64,000 nucleotides of DNA. Source: Rehmannia glutinosa. Its lineage: Eukaryota; Streptophyta; Magnoliopsida; Lamiales; Orobanchaceae. The notes beneath the pieces are model-generated. The model was not told the DNA's origin. It made no database searches and was given only the letters and a program-made list of their open reading frames with translations. Positions within the stretch are counted from its first letter, which is position 1. Each line of letters opens with the position of its first letter. The translations under genes and the position numbers were made by a program. The DNA lies in contig CM071935.1 of NCBI GenBank assembly GCA_016081115.2, positions 50,764,680-50,828,679 of the forward strand. The letters run 5' to 3'. Shown piece by piece: positions 34,250 to 46,747 of the stretch.

Positions 34250-36575
34250 ATGGAAGCAAATTTGACACGATGAAATATGGGTAGTAATAGAAGATGGGCC
34301 ACTACAAATTTTAAAAGTGAACATTTGCAAAAAGGAGAGTCTGCTGCAATTGAAGGAGAAGAGGATGTTGCTCCCTGCATCACCTATGGTTGAAAAACCC
34401 AGAGTGAATGGACAAATGATGATAGAAAAAGATACAACCTGATAACGTGGCCAAGGACATTCTTTACAAGACTTTGGACAAAGCCATGTTCAACAAAGTC
34501 AAATCATTCAAGACGGCCAAAGAAATGGGATAAGCTAACCATGATTTGTGAAGGCCGGGAACAAATCAAGGAAAATAAGCTATATGTTCTTTGTACAAAA
34601 ATTTGAAAATTTTAAAATGCTTGCATAGGAGAAACCTTGGATCAACTAGATGCTCGATTCACGTAAATTACCAATGAGCTATCTCGCACTTGGAAAAGAA
34701 TATACACGAAGGAAATGTGTATGAAGATTCTAAGTCTTCCGGTGAGTGGGAAATGAAGGTCATGGCCCTGAGACATTCCATGGACCTATCAAAAACATCA
34801 AACCATGAGCTATTCTCAGATCTCAAAGCCTACGAATTTGAGCTGAGAAGAAAAGACCAAGAAGAGACAGTTGTGCCCAAAACAGCTGATCTAATAGTTA
34901 AGGATGGGAAAAGAGCTGAAGGCAAAGAAGTCATCAATCATGAGGAGATTGCCTTGATGGTTAAAAGATTTAACAAGTTCTTCAACAAGAATTACAAGAG
35001 AGGCAAAGGTGAATCCTCCAGAAGACACTCACTCCGTCCAAGTCAAAGGAAGATAGAGCACCCAAGAGAGTAGAGCATCAAAAGACTGAGTATCAAAGAG
35101 CTGACAATCCAAGAATGGAAAGAGCTGACCAAAAAGTTGAAAATCTATGCTAGAACTGCAGACAACCCGGTCACTCTGCCATTGATTGCCCATATCCTAT
35201 AGTCAACAAATACAGGATTGAAGAGGAAAGAAGAGTCTTCAGAGAAAGAAGACAAGAAGAGAAAAAGGCAATGTTGGCTGCAGAAATCACGAGACAGCAA
35301 GCCAAAATACACAAAGAAACTCCGGAGAGTAGTGAAGTCGACTACTCAAGTGACTCTGAAGAAGAAGCCTTGATCTGTTTAATGGCTAAAGAACAAGACC
35401 AACCTGACCAGGAAGATGAGGTACACTCTAACTCATCTCACTCAGATTCTAGTGATAGTGATTGTGACACAAACACGTCATCACCCACTAATCTTTATGA
35501 TTCATTAGGCAAAATGATGAAAGACTTTGAGCACATTAAATCCTCGCACACACGGCTCAAAAAGCCGCTAAATGAGGAAAATAGCCTGTGATGAGAACAA
35601 AAGCCAAAACTCACAAATGCGGTGACTATAGAAAAGAGGGAAAATGAGGAAAAAGGAGCTCGGTGACTAAGGATTGACTCGAGTCACATAGCTGATGAGA
35701 ATAAATAACTAAAGGCTGGAAATACTAAGTTAATAGCAGAGATAGTTGCTATAGAAAGAGGGAAAATGACCTCAAAAATGTGATTGCCTCATTCACTAAG
35801 GCATCTAAATCCTTGGATGATCTTATTATGAGCCAAAGAGAATGTGGAGATAAGACAGGCTTAGGATTTAATTCCTCTATACTAAGTCAAGCTCCCAAAG
35901 TGATTTTGGAAAAAGGATCTTCAAGTAATGAAGCATCTCAAAAATCCAAAACTCCAAATGGTGCACACACATTCATTCCAAAGCACAACCACAACCAAAC
36001 TGGCCTTGGTTATAAAGGAAAAAGAAAACAACAAGTTGAGTATGCTGAGAGGACAGCCGAGAAGAAAAGAGAAGAAATCCAAACCGAGTTCCTCACCAAT
36101 TCCAAAACAGAAGTACTCAGAAAGAAGAAACAGAGCTACCAAAAGCCCCATAAGTTCTATAAAAGGAACACATATGATGGGAATTGTAGAAACTACCCAA
36201 GCCAAGCTGATTGGTACAATGTGAAAAATCAGCAAAGATCTATGGAATACATGCTTAGATGGCAAACGCCTAGAACTCAGCAAAGGCCATTCCAAAGGCA
36301 AAAGAGCTATCTTCATATGCACCCAAGCACTACACACGAGATATCACAACTAAAAGAGCAATTGCTAAAACACACAAACAGCATACAAACAAAAGAGACA
36401 GTTGTATGAACCCATAATCCCCAAGCAATTTGCCAAAGTAAATTATGATTATGGCACAAGATAGATGGCAACCTCTTGAGTCAAATCATTTGGCTATAGG
36501 TTGGTTGGATCATCTTACAACACTAACCCCTCAGGACCCAGGCAAGTATGGGTACCTAAAAACTAATTTCCTTGA
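34250..36575 (+). pseudogene. gag of Sirevirus-like copy C
   Basis: The ATG at 34250 corresponds to the copy B start, but a deletion removes about 90 bp right after it (the FNVEEFDDWK part). Open stretches are 34690-35073, 35271-35591 and 35780-36409. The zinc knuckle at 35148-35189 reads C-stop-N-C-RQPGH-(4)-C, where TAG replaces the usual aromatic codon. A Ser/Asp-rich acidic part follows at about 35330-35490, then a basic, Gln-rich part. It would form the particle core if intact. Confidence 0.8.
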
Positions 36576-36815
36576 TTGCAGGTTCAAGGAACAGCCGAGT
36601 GCCAAGGAACCTGGTACATGGATAGTGGTTGTTCCAGACACATGACAGGAAACAAAAAAAATCTATCAAAATTCAAGGAGGTTAGTGGTGCAAAAGTTAT
36701 ATTTGGAGGAAATGAAGCTCTAGGAGAAATAAGAGGCATTGGATCCATCAAGAAAAATGGATTAGAAATCACAGATGTTGCATATGTTGAAGGACTCAAC
36801 TTCAATGCTAAGTAG
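36576..36815 (+). pseudogene. protease of Sirevirus-like copy C
   Basis: An 80-codon open stretch carries WYMDSGCSRHMTGNKKNL, with the catalytic DSG at 36621-36629, followed by IGSIKKNGLEITDVAYVEG. It stops at 36815, where the sequence loses homology for about 40 bases, so the link to integrase is broken. Confidence 0.82.
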
Positions 36816-37974
36816 TGCTACAACTCTATGGCTACAATCTTGGATTCAACATGGGGTATGCCAAATCAAGGACATCGAATCTAATGAAGTAGTGCTACAA
36901 GGATGCGCAGACAAAAGAACATGTATGTGGTAGATTGGTCAATCGCAACACCAAGCACTTGCCTCGCTAGCAAAGAGCACATCGAATCAAGTTGGATGTG
37001 GCACAAGAAGTCGAGCCACCGAATTTCAAGAAAATTAACAAGCTTGCAAGGAGTAATCCTGTAGAAGGACTCCCAGACTCAGTATACAAGAAGGAGAGTG
37101 TATGTGATGCATGTCAGATGGGAAAGCAGATCAAATCATCATTTAAAGAGAAGTCAAGGCCATCTTCAACAAGAATATTGCACCTGTTACATATGGACCT
37201 ATTTGGTCCAGTAGAACCAGCTAGCATAAGTGGAAATAAATACACCTTGGTGGTAGTAGATGATTATTCAAGATACACATGGATAATTTTCATGTGTAAA
37301 AAGAAAGAAACCTTGCAGAAGCTACCACAGCTGATGAAGAGAATTCAAAACGAGAAGAGTCAAACCATCATTAAAATAAGATCTGACAGAGGAACTGAGT
37401 TTGTCAATGGAATAATAACTCAGTATTGTATTGAAAATGGTATTGCCCATGAACTATCTGCAGCAAGGACTCCTCAAAGATAATGGAGTTGCGAGAAACT
37501 AATGTAACTCTCAAAGAAAGCAGCAAAGACCTTGTTAGTCAAGTGGATTGCCTAAAAGATTTTGGGTCAAGCAATAAACACTGAGAATGTTATACTCAAA
37601 ATAGATGCATGATAAATAGACAAAGTGACAAAAACTCCTATGAAATTTGGACAGGGAGAAAGCCAAATGTTGCATATTTTAGAATATTTGGATGCAAATG
37701 CTTCATCCATAATAATGGCAAAGACAACTTAAAGGCTTTTGATGCCAAAGCTGATGAAGGTATCTTCTTGGGATACTCAGCTGAAAGTAAAGCCTATAGA
37801 GTGCTCAACAAGAGGACAATGGTTACAGAAGAGTCCATCCATGTGGTGTTTGATGAACCCAGGGTAAATGGAGAAGACATTGAAGAGTTAGCTGATAAGT
37901 TGAATCAGCCAAATATGCAGAAGAGTCCCTATGTTGAAGCTGAAGCTAGAGTTGTAAACCCAGATGAAGATTAG
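36816..37974 (+). pseudogene. integrase of Sirevirus-like copy C
   Basis: The zinc-binding region (about 36,990-37,130) ends in VCDACQMGKQ. The core is open at 36992-37483 with HMDLFGPVEPA, VVVDDYSRYTW and IRSDRGTEFVNG. The block holding the catalytic Glu (about 37,480-37,600) is scrambled by several small indels relative to copies A and B. Homology resumes at 37609-37974 with PYEIWTGRKPN-like sequence, FRIFGCKCFIHNN and FLGYSAESKAYRV. The indels fall on CTG words. Confidence 0.85.
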
Positions 37975-39426
37975 ATAGCTGAATCTCAAAGACACCTGGA
38001 AAACTTGCAGCTAAGTGATGATGAGAGAGTTGATCAAAATAACACAGCTGCAAGAAGACTGAACCTAGCTAACTTACTCCAACCTGATGTGAGATGGCTA
38101 AGATACCATCCACCAGAGCTAGTCATTGGAGATGTAAGAGAAGGTGTAAGAACCAGATCCAGAGCTCAACAAGAAGCAATGTTCACTTGTTTTATCTCTT
38201 AAATAGAACCAAAAGACGTGTCACAAGCATTGGATGACACACATTGGATTCAAGCCATGCAAGAATGGTTGAATCAGTTTGAAAGGAACAAAGTATGGGA
38301 ATTGGTTCAAAGACCAACCCATCAAAATGTTATTGGTACAAAATGGGTGTTCAGAAACAAGATGAATGAGGAAGGTTCTGTGGTAAGAAACAAAGCAAGA
38401 TTGGTAGCCAAAGGATACTGCCAAGAAGAAGGGATAGATTTTGATGAAACATTTGCCCCTGTTGCAAGATTAGAAGCAATAAGGATGTTTCTTGCCTATG
38501 CTGCAGACAAGAACTTCATTGTATATCAAATAGATGTAAAAAGTGCATTCTTGAATGGATTATTGGAAGAAGAAGTCTATGTTGAACAACCTCAAGGGTT
38601 TCATTGAGAAGACTCTTGGAGATAAAGTGTACAAGATCAAGAAAGCTCTATATGGATTGAAACAGCACCAAGAGCATGGTATGATACATTATCACAATTC
38701 CCGATCGAGAACGGATTCACAAAAGGCAAAGTAGATAGAACACTCTTGTAATTCAAGATGGGAAGAGTATAGTGCTTGTTCAAATATATGTGGATGACAT
38801 CATTTTTGGATCCACAAACAAAGAGTTGGGTGATAAATTCTCAAACCTCATGCAAAGCAAATTTGAAATGAGCATGATGGGAGAGCTGACATTCTTCCTA
38901 GCTATTTAAAGGGAAGCCAAGAAATTGGCTTATGGTATCCAAAGGAAGGTGGATTCAAGCTAATTGGTTATTGATTCTGGCCTGGATGTAGAGTTGTGAT
39001 TGAGAAAGAGTACTTCAGGTACATGTCAAATGCTTGGAAATAGGTTAATTTCCTAGTTTAGCAAGAAGCAAAATTCAATAGCCACATCCTTGGTGAAGGA
39101 GAATACATAGTCATGCAAATTTGTTGTGCCCAAGTTTTGTGGATGAGACAAAGAAAGTGAGAGACTATGAAGTTGAAGAAAAAGAAATTCCAATTATGTG
39201 TGATAACACAAGTGCAATTGCAATCACTCAAAATCCTGTGTCACACTCAAGAACAAAGCACATTGATGTCAGATACCATTTCATAAGAGACCATGTTAAA
39301 AAGAAGGACATCACCTTGGAATACATCTCAACCGATAAGCGGTTAGGCGATATATTCACAAAACCATTATGTGAATCAAGATTTGAAGAACTCAAGCATG
39401 AATTAGGGTTAATTGAGCTGAGTTGA
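37975..39426 (+). pseudogene. reverse transcriptase and RNase H of copy C, with internal deletion
   Basis: The open stretch 38218-38607 contains WIQAMQEWLNQFERNKVW, NVIGTKWVFRNKMNEEG and YQIDVKSAFLNGLLEEEV, a more complete RT N-terminus than in copies A and B. The catalytic YVDD is at 38787-38798. After FFL at about 38,900 the sequence jumps to the YLKGSQEIGLWYP part, a deletion of about 310 bp covering the RT thumb and connection. RNase H ends with 39121-39426 (EIPIMCDNTSAIAITQNP, HSRTKHIDV) at TGA 39424-39426. Confidence 0.88.
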
Positions 39427-39659
39427 CACTCAGAAGACTCAAGGAAAAGAGATGGAACATGAAAAGATTGAAAAAGAGCGGAGCTCTTAAAACAGCTAAG
39501 TGAATCACCAGATCGGAAAGTCACCGCACCGAGTTAGGCGACAATTTAGTCTCGATGAGAATAGAGAGAAGAAGAGTTGAATCAACTAAGAAGCGAGTCA
39601 TTTATGAGCAAAGTGACAAAAACGCAATCGTTTCTACTAAGCGGGAATGTTTTTAAGAA

Positions 39660-39726
39660 TGACGTCAGCATAATTATGACGTGTACAGTCAAAAGCTGCA
39701 TACCAAGCTTATGATTGGATATAAAT
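39660..39726 (+). promoter_or_regulatory. promoter-like module of ORF3, copy C
   Basis: TGACGTCA at 39660-39667 and a second TGACGTG at 39677-39683 form a pair of TGACG motifs, similar to the as-1 element. A TATAAAT box lies at 39720-39726, and the ORF3 ATG at 39980 is 260 bp from the TATA start. Copies A and B share the distance and order. The leader is CT-rich, as in plant 5' UTRs. Confidence 0.55.
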
Positions 39727-39979
39727 GCTGCTGCATTAAATGCGAGAAATTAAATGTTAATCGGCGTGCAAAATCTGAGCCGTTTATCTTGATCAAATTT
39801 CAAAAATCGTCCGCACATCCTTTCATAACCCATACATATACCATTTCGTCCGTTTTTTTTTCTCTCACTTTACACAAACTGTTCATCTCTCTCCAAAGCA
39901 AAGAAAGATTTTTTTCTCTCGAAACCTTACAGATTTTCAAAGCACGTTTTCAAAGTTTCGTTCGGTAAATCTTCAAGAA

Positions 39980-42900
39980 ATGGCATCTACTTACGATTTT
40001 GTCAAGTTGGGAAAACAAATCCACACTAGTTCTATCGTGGATTTTGAAGGAATGATCAAACAGGGGTTCGACGAAACCCTTTTGAAGAAAATAGCTGAGA
40101 AAATGGAGAAGTCTGGGTTGAAACCCTTTCTCACAATGGAGTTTCAAATGACCTACGTGGAGGAGGTCGCGCAGTTCTATGTCAACGCTGAAGTTCACGA
40201 CGAGGGCATCAAGTCCTCTGTTCACGGGAAAAGATGCAGAACACTGTTTGCTACCGGCGGAAGGAGTGCCACAGATCTATGAAGCTGATGTAAACCTGGC
40301 TGCTGCGTGGAAGGAAGTGGCCAAACCTGACTATGCTGCGAAGGTTGTCTACACAGCTGACAAGAAGCTGCTGAAGGAAGATTACCACAAGCTGTTGGAT
40401 ATTGTTGCCAAGTGCGTAGACATCAAATTTGGAAGCTTTAATCAGCTGTCCAAAACCAAGCTAATCGTGATGGCTGCGATCATGGAGGAGAAGAAGGTAA
40501 ATGGGTTGAGTTTGTATATACATCGACTCGCCAAAATATTGGGAATAAGTCCTTCAAAGCGAGATGGATCGTTCGGAGGATCCTTGGGGTATGGCTTGGT
40601 GATTGGCGGTTGATGGAGGTTAAATGTGTTCCTCTCCGACATGGAAAGGTGTTCCATGTTAACAAAAAGATGTTCCGATCAAATCTCTCCAGAGCAGAGA
40701 GGAGAGAATATGCCAAGAGAGCGGACACAAGTGAGGGGGAATCAGCTGACCCTGAAGAGACAGTTGTCTCCTCCCCTCTCAAGAAGAAGGTTGCCCCTGC
40801 AGCTGCGAAGAAGACCGATGCCCCCGCAAGAAGAAAAAAGAAAACCACAATGTCCCTACAACGGAAGTCACCGCCCCTCGGCCGTGTCTCCCGCCCCGCA
40901 GCCGCAATGGAGAAGCAAACCGTTAATCTCTTCTCCGGTGATTAAAAAAGAAAGAGGATCACAACAAGAAGGCGTTGCCTCTAAGACAAGCGCGAAGGCA
41001 TTTACCTTCGACGAACTAGAGGAAATGGAAACAGATATTATTGGTGAAAACTAAAAGAAACAAAAAGAATCTTCAAGCGCTCAGAGCTTGAGAAAAACAA
41101 TTGAGTCTACCACTCGGCTAGAGCAGATTCTCGAGACGCATTTGGAGAAGTAGAGTCTCGAAATTGTAGATGAAATAGCAAAGTCTGCTGAGGCCGATCA
41201 ACAGAGGCAAGTTGAAGAACCATTTGAGAAGCGCGAGCAACCGAGAACAAAAAAAGTAGCCGAGCAATGAGAATCCCTGTTGATAGGACTATGTCTCCAC
41301 TGTCCCTCGACATCGCTTTGAAGGAGTTGAGCGGAGAGTATGTTGCCTTCTATTCCGAAAAGAAAGGGCAACAAGGAGATGATGATGAGAACGATGATGA
41401 TGTAATTATGTACTCTCCACTGTATCTAGACATCCAAAATCGTCTGCGAGAGTGGAGAAAGTGGAACTCTAGGCTGCAGTTTGAACACCCAGAGTTTATT
41501 GAGGAGGAAGAGGAACTCTTCAGGTTCCTTGAAGTAGATACAGTGTTGCAAGCCCTTGATGAGGATAACTGCATCAATATGTTGCAAATTCGAAAAAGAG
41601 AACTAAAAAGCTAGGGCAAGACAGAGAGAAGCAGAAGCTCGTGAGAAAGCCAAGATGTCTCCTCTAATCGGAACCACCGATCATACTCATCCACATCTTG
41701 ACATGCTTTCAGAGAGCGGTGAAGATCTGGACCCTGCTGCTGCGACTGAAGAATTGGAGATGCAGCAAGCTATGCGGGAATCCAGGATCCTACATGAGCA
41801 ACAGCTGATGTAAGGCCCTGGAGAATCTTCTAAATCACAGTTGGAGATTGATCCTATGGGAGTGGTGCAGCAGATTGCAACTGTTGTTGCTGCGACCACT
41901 TCCCCAGCTCACTCTGATGAAGGCATTAAGGGAACTGGCGATGACACAAGGAACTTGGGGACCCAAGTCGAGCCAACCCCTACTGAAGGTGTTTTACCAC
42001 CTGCCCCAATGGCTGACAACTCACAGGAAACAGTCGGGAGTCTGGAGAAGAGTGACCCCATTCCAAGTCACTTAGTTGGTGTCTTGAGGGGGAAACTCCT
42101 CCACTATAGCTAGGTCGGAGAATCTTTGCGGTGACTCCACAACGAATCTAGAAGGCGAAGTGGAGAAGGAAAAACAAACAACTACACAAAGAAGTTGTCA
42201 CTAATGAGGCTCGAGGCAATTGAGACTGTCTCGGTGAAGTGCCAACCGCTCTCAGAAAGGCCAATAATAACGCCGAATCAGAGGCAGGGGATGGATCGCC
42301 CCGGGAGTTAACACTGGGCAATGAAAGTGTAATCTATGGAGTTGAGACTCCGGTGGATGCCCCGAAGACCCTAAGACAGTGAGTTTGTCGAAGGGATTGT
42401 CCAAGGCCTCGCTGCAGTTGAGATTGCAGGAGGTAGTGAAGGCCAACGGGAGGTTGAGACTTCCCGGGGTAAAGAGGCAGAAGCACAGAACATTCCTCCT
42501 ACTATCATCGAGGCATCTGAGAAGGAGATAAGTGCCCTTCACGATTCCCAAGACAATCCCGATGTAACATTCCGGGATCCGAATGTGAACATGAAGCGAG
42601 TCATCCCCATTGCAAATCTAAAAGACTCAGCTGAGGATGTTCTCCCAAGCACGAGTAAGTCTGATCTTAAAGCTACTCGCCAAACTTTCAATTTTGATGA
42701 TGAGCCACCTCTCCAAATCTCATCATCTTTCGATGACGCCACTGATACGGCCGAGGACCAGACAACTCAAGAGAAAACACCAGCTGAGACCGACGAAGCT
42801 GTTGAGACAGCTGAGGCTCAGCTAGCTGGGTCAATACCACAACAAACCCCAATTGGTGAATCACGATCAATCAATGCGAGCTCCCAAAGCTGCCGCAGAG

Positions 42901-44642
42901 ATCGACACAACCGGGCACCTCACGGCCACGAGTTACCATTGAACACATTCCTATGTCCGTGATGATGCGTTCGAAGAAACGTTCCCCTTCTCACTAGAGT
43001 GCCTACTCGGATGACGAATCGGCTAGAGATCAACAACGCGTTTCCATAGACAGATCCGATTCTTCCCACGAGATACCATAGTCCCAGCAGATTTCGACTT
43101 TGGCGCTGCTTGGCCTCCAGTTAAGATAGAGATGACAGTTGCGGTTCGAGAAGTCTTCAAGGCCATATTTACGGAGATTGAGAAGATGGAAAGGCACCAG
43201 GCCTCATTGGATATGCGGCTAGATAACAAAGATGTTAATCTTACGGCCGATCTGCGTGGAATTATAGTCCAGATCCGGGAATGGTGGCAACAGCAGCAAA
43301 CAATGCGTGTGGAACAGGTTCGATACTTCAAAGCATTGTATAATAAGATGCTTATCTGGAGCGCTGATAACGCTGATATGAAGAGAAGAATGCAAGAAAA
43401 CATTGATAGAATGCATGAATCTCATACCACATAAATGGAACTGCTGCGCGAATTTCATCGAAAGGAACTTCTGCGCGTGGAAGAAAACATGAATACAAAA
43501 TTCAGCCTTCTTATGGCTGAAATGAAGTTGGTGACAGCCGAATCGAAAGCCACCCGCTCAGAATTTTGAGCAGCATACTCCGCAGCAGAATCCAAGCAGA
43601 GCTCAGCTATCAGCCATCTAGATTTCATGTTTGTTGGCATGTTTCCAGGGGTTTCTCTCTCCTTTGATGATGCCAAAAAGGGGGAAGAGGAATACCTAAA
43701 GACGTTGAAAGAATCCCCAACCAAGAAGAAGGATGCAGCTGTAAAGGAGAAGACAACTGAAGAACAGATAAGAGAAAAAAAGGGAAAATCTGTTGAGGGG
43801 GAAGGTTCGAAAGACATGACTTTAATGGTTGCTAGAACCCCTCAACAAGGACTTGTCACAGCTGACATAATCAGCAAATTTCCAGTGACTCTTCCGCTCC
43901 AACACTCTGTTGTGCCCATGTCCAAGAAGAGGAAAATAGTAGAAGCAGAGATGACGGAGATTGAAAGAAAAATGGATTCCCGTGTGATGGACATACTGAA
44001 ACAATATGGAGGCATTCGGCGGGGAAGAGACACGATGCCATTTCGATGTCGGAACCGAGCCGAGATCTTGATGAATTCAAGACGCTCGCATCCGGGATAC
44101 TTCAGAACATGACCATGGCCCAAGCACGGGACTTGTATTGGGAAAAAGGCCTCAAGCTATGCGAAGAAGCTGACAGGCAGCAGACTATTGGCAGTCACTC
44201 TGCTGGTCACTCAGCTGGGAAAAAGAAGGCCCCAGTACAATACACACCCAGAGGTAGAGGAAGAAGCAGTGGGGGAAGAGGTTTCAGACCTAGATCTCTA
44301 CCCAAAAATATAGAATATATAGATCCAGGGAAGAAAGGAGGGATCTATTGGGTTGGGTTTGACGAAGTAGCCAACTTGCAAGTGGCCAAGAACAATGCTG
44401 AGTATGTAAAGAGAATCGAAGAAGAAAATAGAAGACAAACTCAGTTGTGGGAAGAGTGACAAGAAAGAAAAAGAAGAGATGAAGCTGCCAGAAAAGCCTA
44501 TGAGAAAAATAAAGCAGCTAAAGAAGAGAAGAAGAGAAAAAGGTCAGAAGAGGACAGAGCTGATGAAGAAAGAAGGAGGCGGCGAAGGAGATTAAGTGTT
44601 GTTGTCTACCCCTTCATGCAATTTACTATTGTAAATGCATAA
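39980..44642 (+). pseudogene. ORF3 of copy C, uninterrupted by other elements
   Basis: This is the only copy of the third ORF not split by another element, spanning about 4.66 kb. The ATG at 39980 opens MASTYDFVKLGKQIHTS. The N-terminal conserved region of about 220 residues ends near FHVNKKMF (40,680). It is followed by a Lys/Pro-rich part, a Glu-rich helical part (41267-41614), VET-rich linker sequence, a long coiled-coil-like part (43132-43560), a KKxR-rich part (43627-44112) and a C-terminal module (44046-44459) with a Gly/Arg stretch RGRGRSSGGRGFRPR, GGIYWVGFDE and a highly charged tail. Frameshifts occur at several places. It has no signal peptide, membrane helix or enzyme motif. Possible roles (structural, chromatin or trafficking) are speculation. 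Confidence 0.65.
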
Positions 44643-44867
44643 GTATGTAAGTCTTATGTACATTGAATAAGAAATCTGTAATTTCTCTATTTTTTGCGTA
44701 GACATAGATGTTTGCTCTGATACACTTTGTAAACAATGTGTAAAGGACAAGAATGTTATGATCAATAAATAGATTGATTCTACGCATACATTCTCTGTTA
44801 CTGCACTATCTGTATGTATCTTTGACATTTACATTTTGTATGTATGCTTTAAGTTTCGGCATCATCC

Positions 44868-44880
44868 AAAAGGGGGGAAT
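44868..44880 (+). other. polypurine tract of copy C
   Basis: AAAAGGGGGGAAT directly precedes the LTR start TGTTATGAAA and follows the conserved GGCATCATC word. It is the expected plus-strand primer site. Confidence 0.85.
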
Positions 44881-46448
44881 TGTTATGAAATTTATTTTTA
44901 GATTTTGATGAATGCCATGTAAAACTTAGACTAGAAAGTTGGCACCCCATTTTCTTTATAATTTGCATTGTAATAGATAGGTTTGTTCAAGCTGAGTTAA
45001 GTCAGCTATGCCTAAATATGCAAGAAGTCAACTGGAGACTAGAATGAAGACTTCGATGTGATGCAGCTAAGTATGGGAAGGAAAAGAAGACAGGAACTCG
45101 ACTGGAGAAGTATCAGCTGAGATGCAGCTGTGTGAAGTGTCAGTCAAGTCAACCCAAGATAGCCAAGTCTCAAGTTGAAGTGACAGATGAGTCATCCAAT
45201 GATTGGAGGCTAACTCGAAGTCATCTGGGGAAGTTAAGGAACTGCAGTCAAGTCAAGACAACTGGAAAGGATCCGTTGCACATAAGTCAAGAAAGTTACT
45301 TAAACAAGTAATACTTCCATACTACGTTTCTTAAAGTGCTCAGTCCCAGAAGCGTGCAAAAGGAATAAACCAATGGGAAATTGCACTGTATCGAGAACTC
45401 GAAAAGTGAAGGTTCATTCAATACGAGGAAATGTCAATTTCAAGAAGCGCAACAAGACAAGCCAACGACCACAAGTGTGTTTTGAAAATTAGCCTATCTC
45501 TTCAACGGCGATTTTCAAAAGAACAAGATATAAAAAATGTTGAGGAATCAATTTGAGAAGAGGTTACCTTGACTACGTACTACAAACATTCAAGCTATTT
45601 TTTGAATCAGTAACCTACAAAAATATTCTCAAGTCATTCAAGCTAAATCCCCAGGCGAACTTGAATGAAATCAATCCAACACTTTGTGAAGGAAAGACGA
45701 CTCCAATCAGTTGAAGAGGAAATATTTGAAGAATCAAAGGGGTCTACATTCCACAGAGGATTGTAGAAAGGTTCAAGGTCGAACCAGTCTTAAGTTCTTG
45801 GACGGCTTCGTGATCAAATCCAAGAAACTTGAGCAAGTGAGTTGTAGTATCAAGCTTGCCTCTGAAGAAGTTCGAGTCGGACGAGAAGTTTTGTGTGACC
45901 AAGGCATCTCAGATCGAGCCCCAAAGGATCAAGCCATTTGTGTGATCAAGACTTGCATCCGGATGATAACCACTTCGTACCACTCGATCAATACTTAGTG
46001 GATTCCTCCGGGGAGTTGGAGAAGAGATGATTAGAAGAATTACCCCATCTTCGATCCTCTATAAAATTTATTGTGTCATTTAAATTTAAGAACTTCAATT
46101 CTGCATATTATCTTATATCTGCTGATAAATTTGCTATCCAATTGACATTTAACAAAGTGGTAAAACCAAGTGTTAAAACAAACTTAAACCAAATTCAAGG
46201 GTGTTAAGTCTTCCGCTGAAAGCATATCACGATCGAGTTAAGCTTTAGACTAAGCGGTGAGTTATTCTATCAACAACTCAAAGTCGTTGAGTGGCTAACT
46301 CTATTTGGTTAACTAACTTATGTCCATCAAGGACTTAGCTGTGAAGAATTAACTCTGAACTATTTTAAAAAGGACTAAATCGAAAAGTTGGTAAGGTTTA
46401 TTCAACCCCCCCTTCTAAACCTTACACTCACACCCCTTGGGACGTACA
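44881..46448 (+). repeat. 3' LTR of copy C
   Basis: The 1568-bp LTR starts TGTTATGAAATT and ends TTGGGACGTACA. The TATA box CTATAAAA is at about 46059-46066. It differs from the 5' LTR mainly by small indels, many at CAG/CTG words. The sequence after it is ORF3 of copy B. Confidence 0.9.
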
Positions 46449-46747
46449 ATCTCTTTTGTGGATCCTGAGAAAAGGTGAATCACACACTGGGTCGGGCATG
46501 ACCATCTTGCGAATTTAGAAGTTGTGCGTAAAATTGAAGAAGCCAAGAAAGAATGGCAGAAGAAAATGCTAGAGCAACTCGCGGGTGGAAGAAAGCTGAC
46601 AAAGGGATGACCCTGCTGCAAAGCGAGCGTATGAGAAAAAGAAAAGGAAAGAAGATGAGAAGAAGAGAAAAAGGGCTGATGATGAAAATCGCAGAAGAGC
46701 TGAAGAAAAGAGAGGAAGGAAGTAGCAAAGGCATTGAAGTGTGTTGC
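46449..46747 (+). pseudogene. ORF3 of copy B, C-terminal part
   Basis: This segment continues copy B after the copy C insertion and matches 20,370-20,660 of copy A. It encodes the GHD-type motif region and the Lys/Arg/Glu-rich tail, partly in shifted frames. It ends at the GTTGC target duplication (46743-46747) of the next inserted element. Confidence 0.6.

Larger units (their letters stand above)
32566..46448 (+). mobile_element. Sirevirus-like copy C, complete element nested in ORF3 of copy B
   Basis: Two closely similar LTRs (32566-34121 and 44881-46448) bracket PBS, gag, pol, the ORF3 promoter-like module, ORF3 and a polypurine tract. Flanking sequence in copy B continues on both sides, as shown by alignment with copy A near 20,370. 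The flanking pentamers GTCAC and ATCTC match at three of five positions, as expected for an aged target duplication. RT has an internal deletion of about 310 bp. The element contains many small indels at CTG/CAG words, so some breaks may be sequencing errors. Confidence 0.88.

Noticed and set aside
39980..44642. Envelope protein reading of ORF3
   Set aside because: No signal peptide, membrane-spanning segment or cleavage motif can be seen. The protein is charged and coiled-coil-rich.
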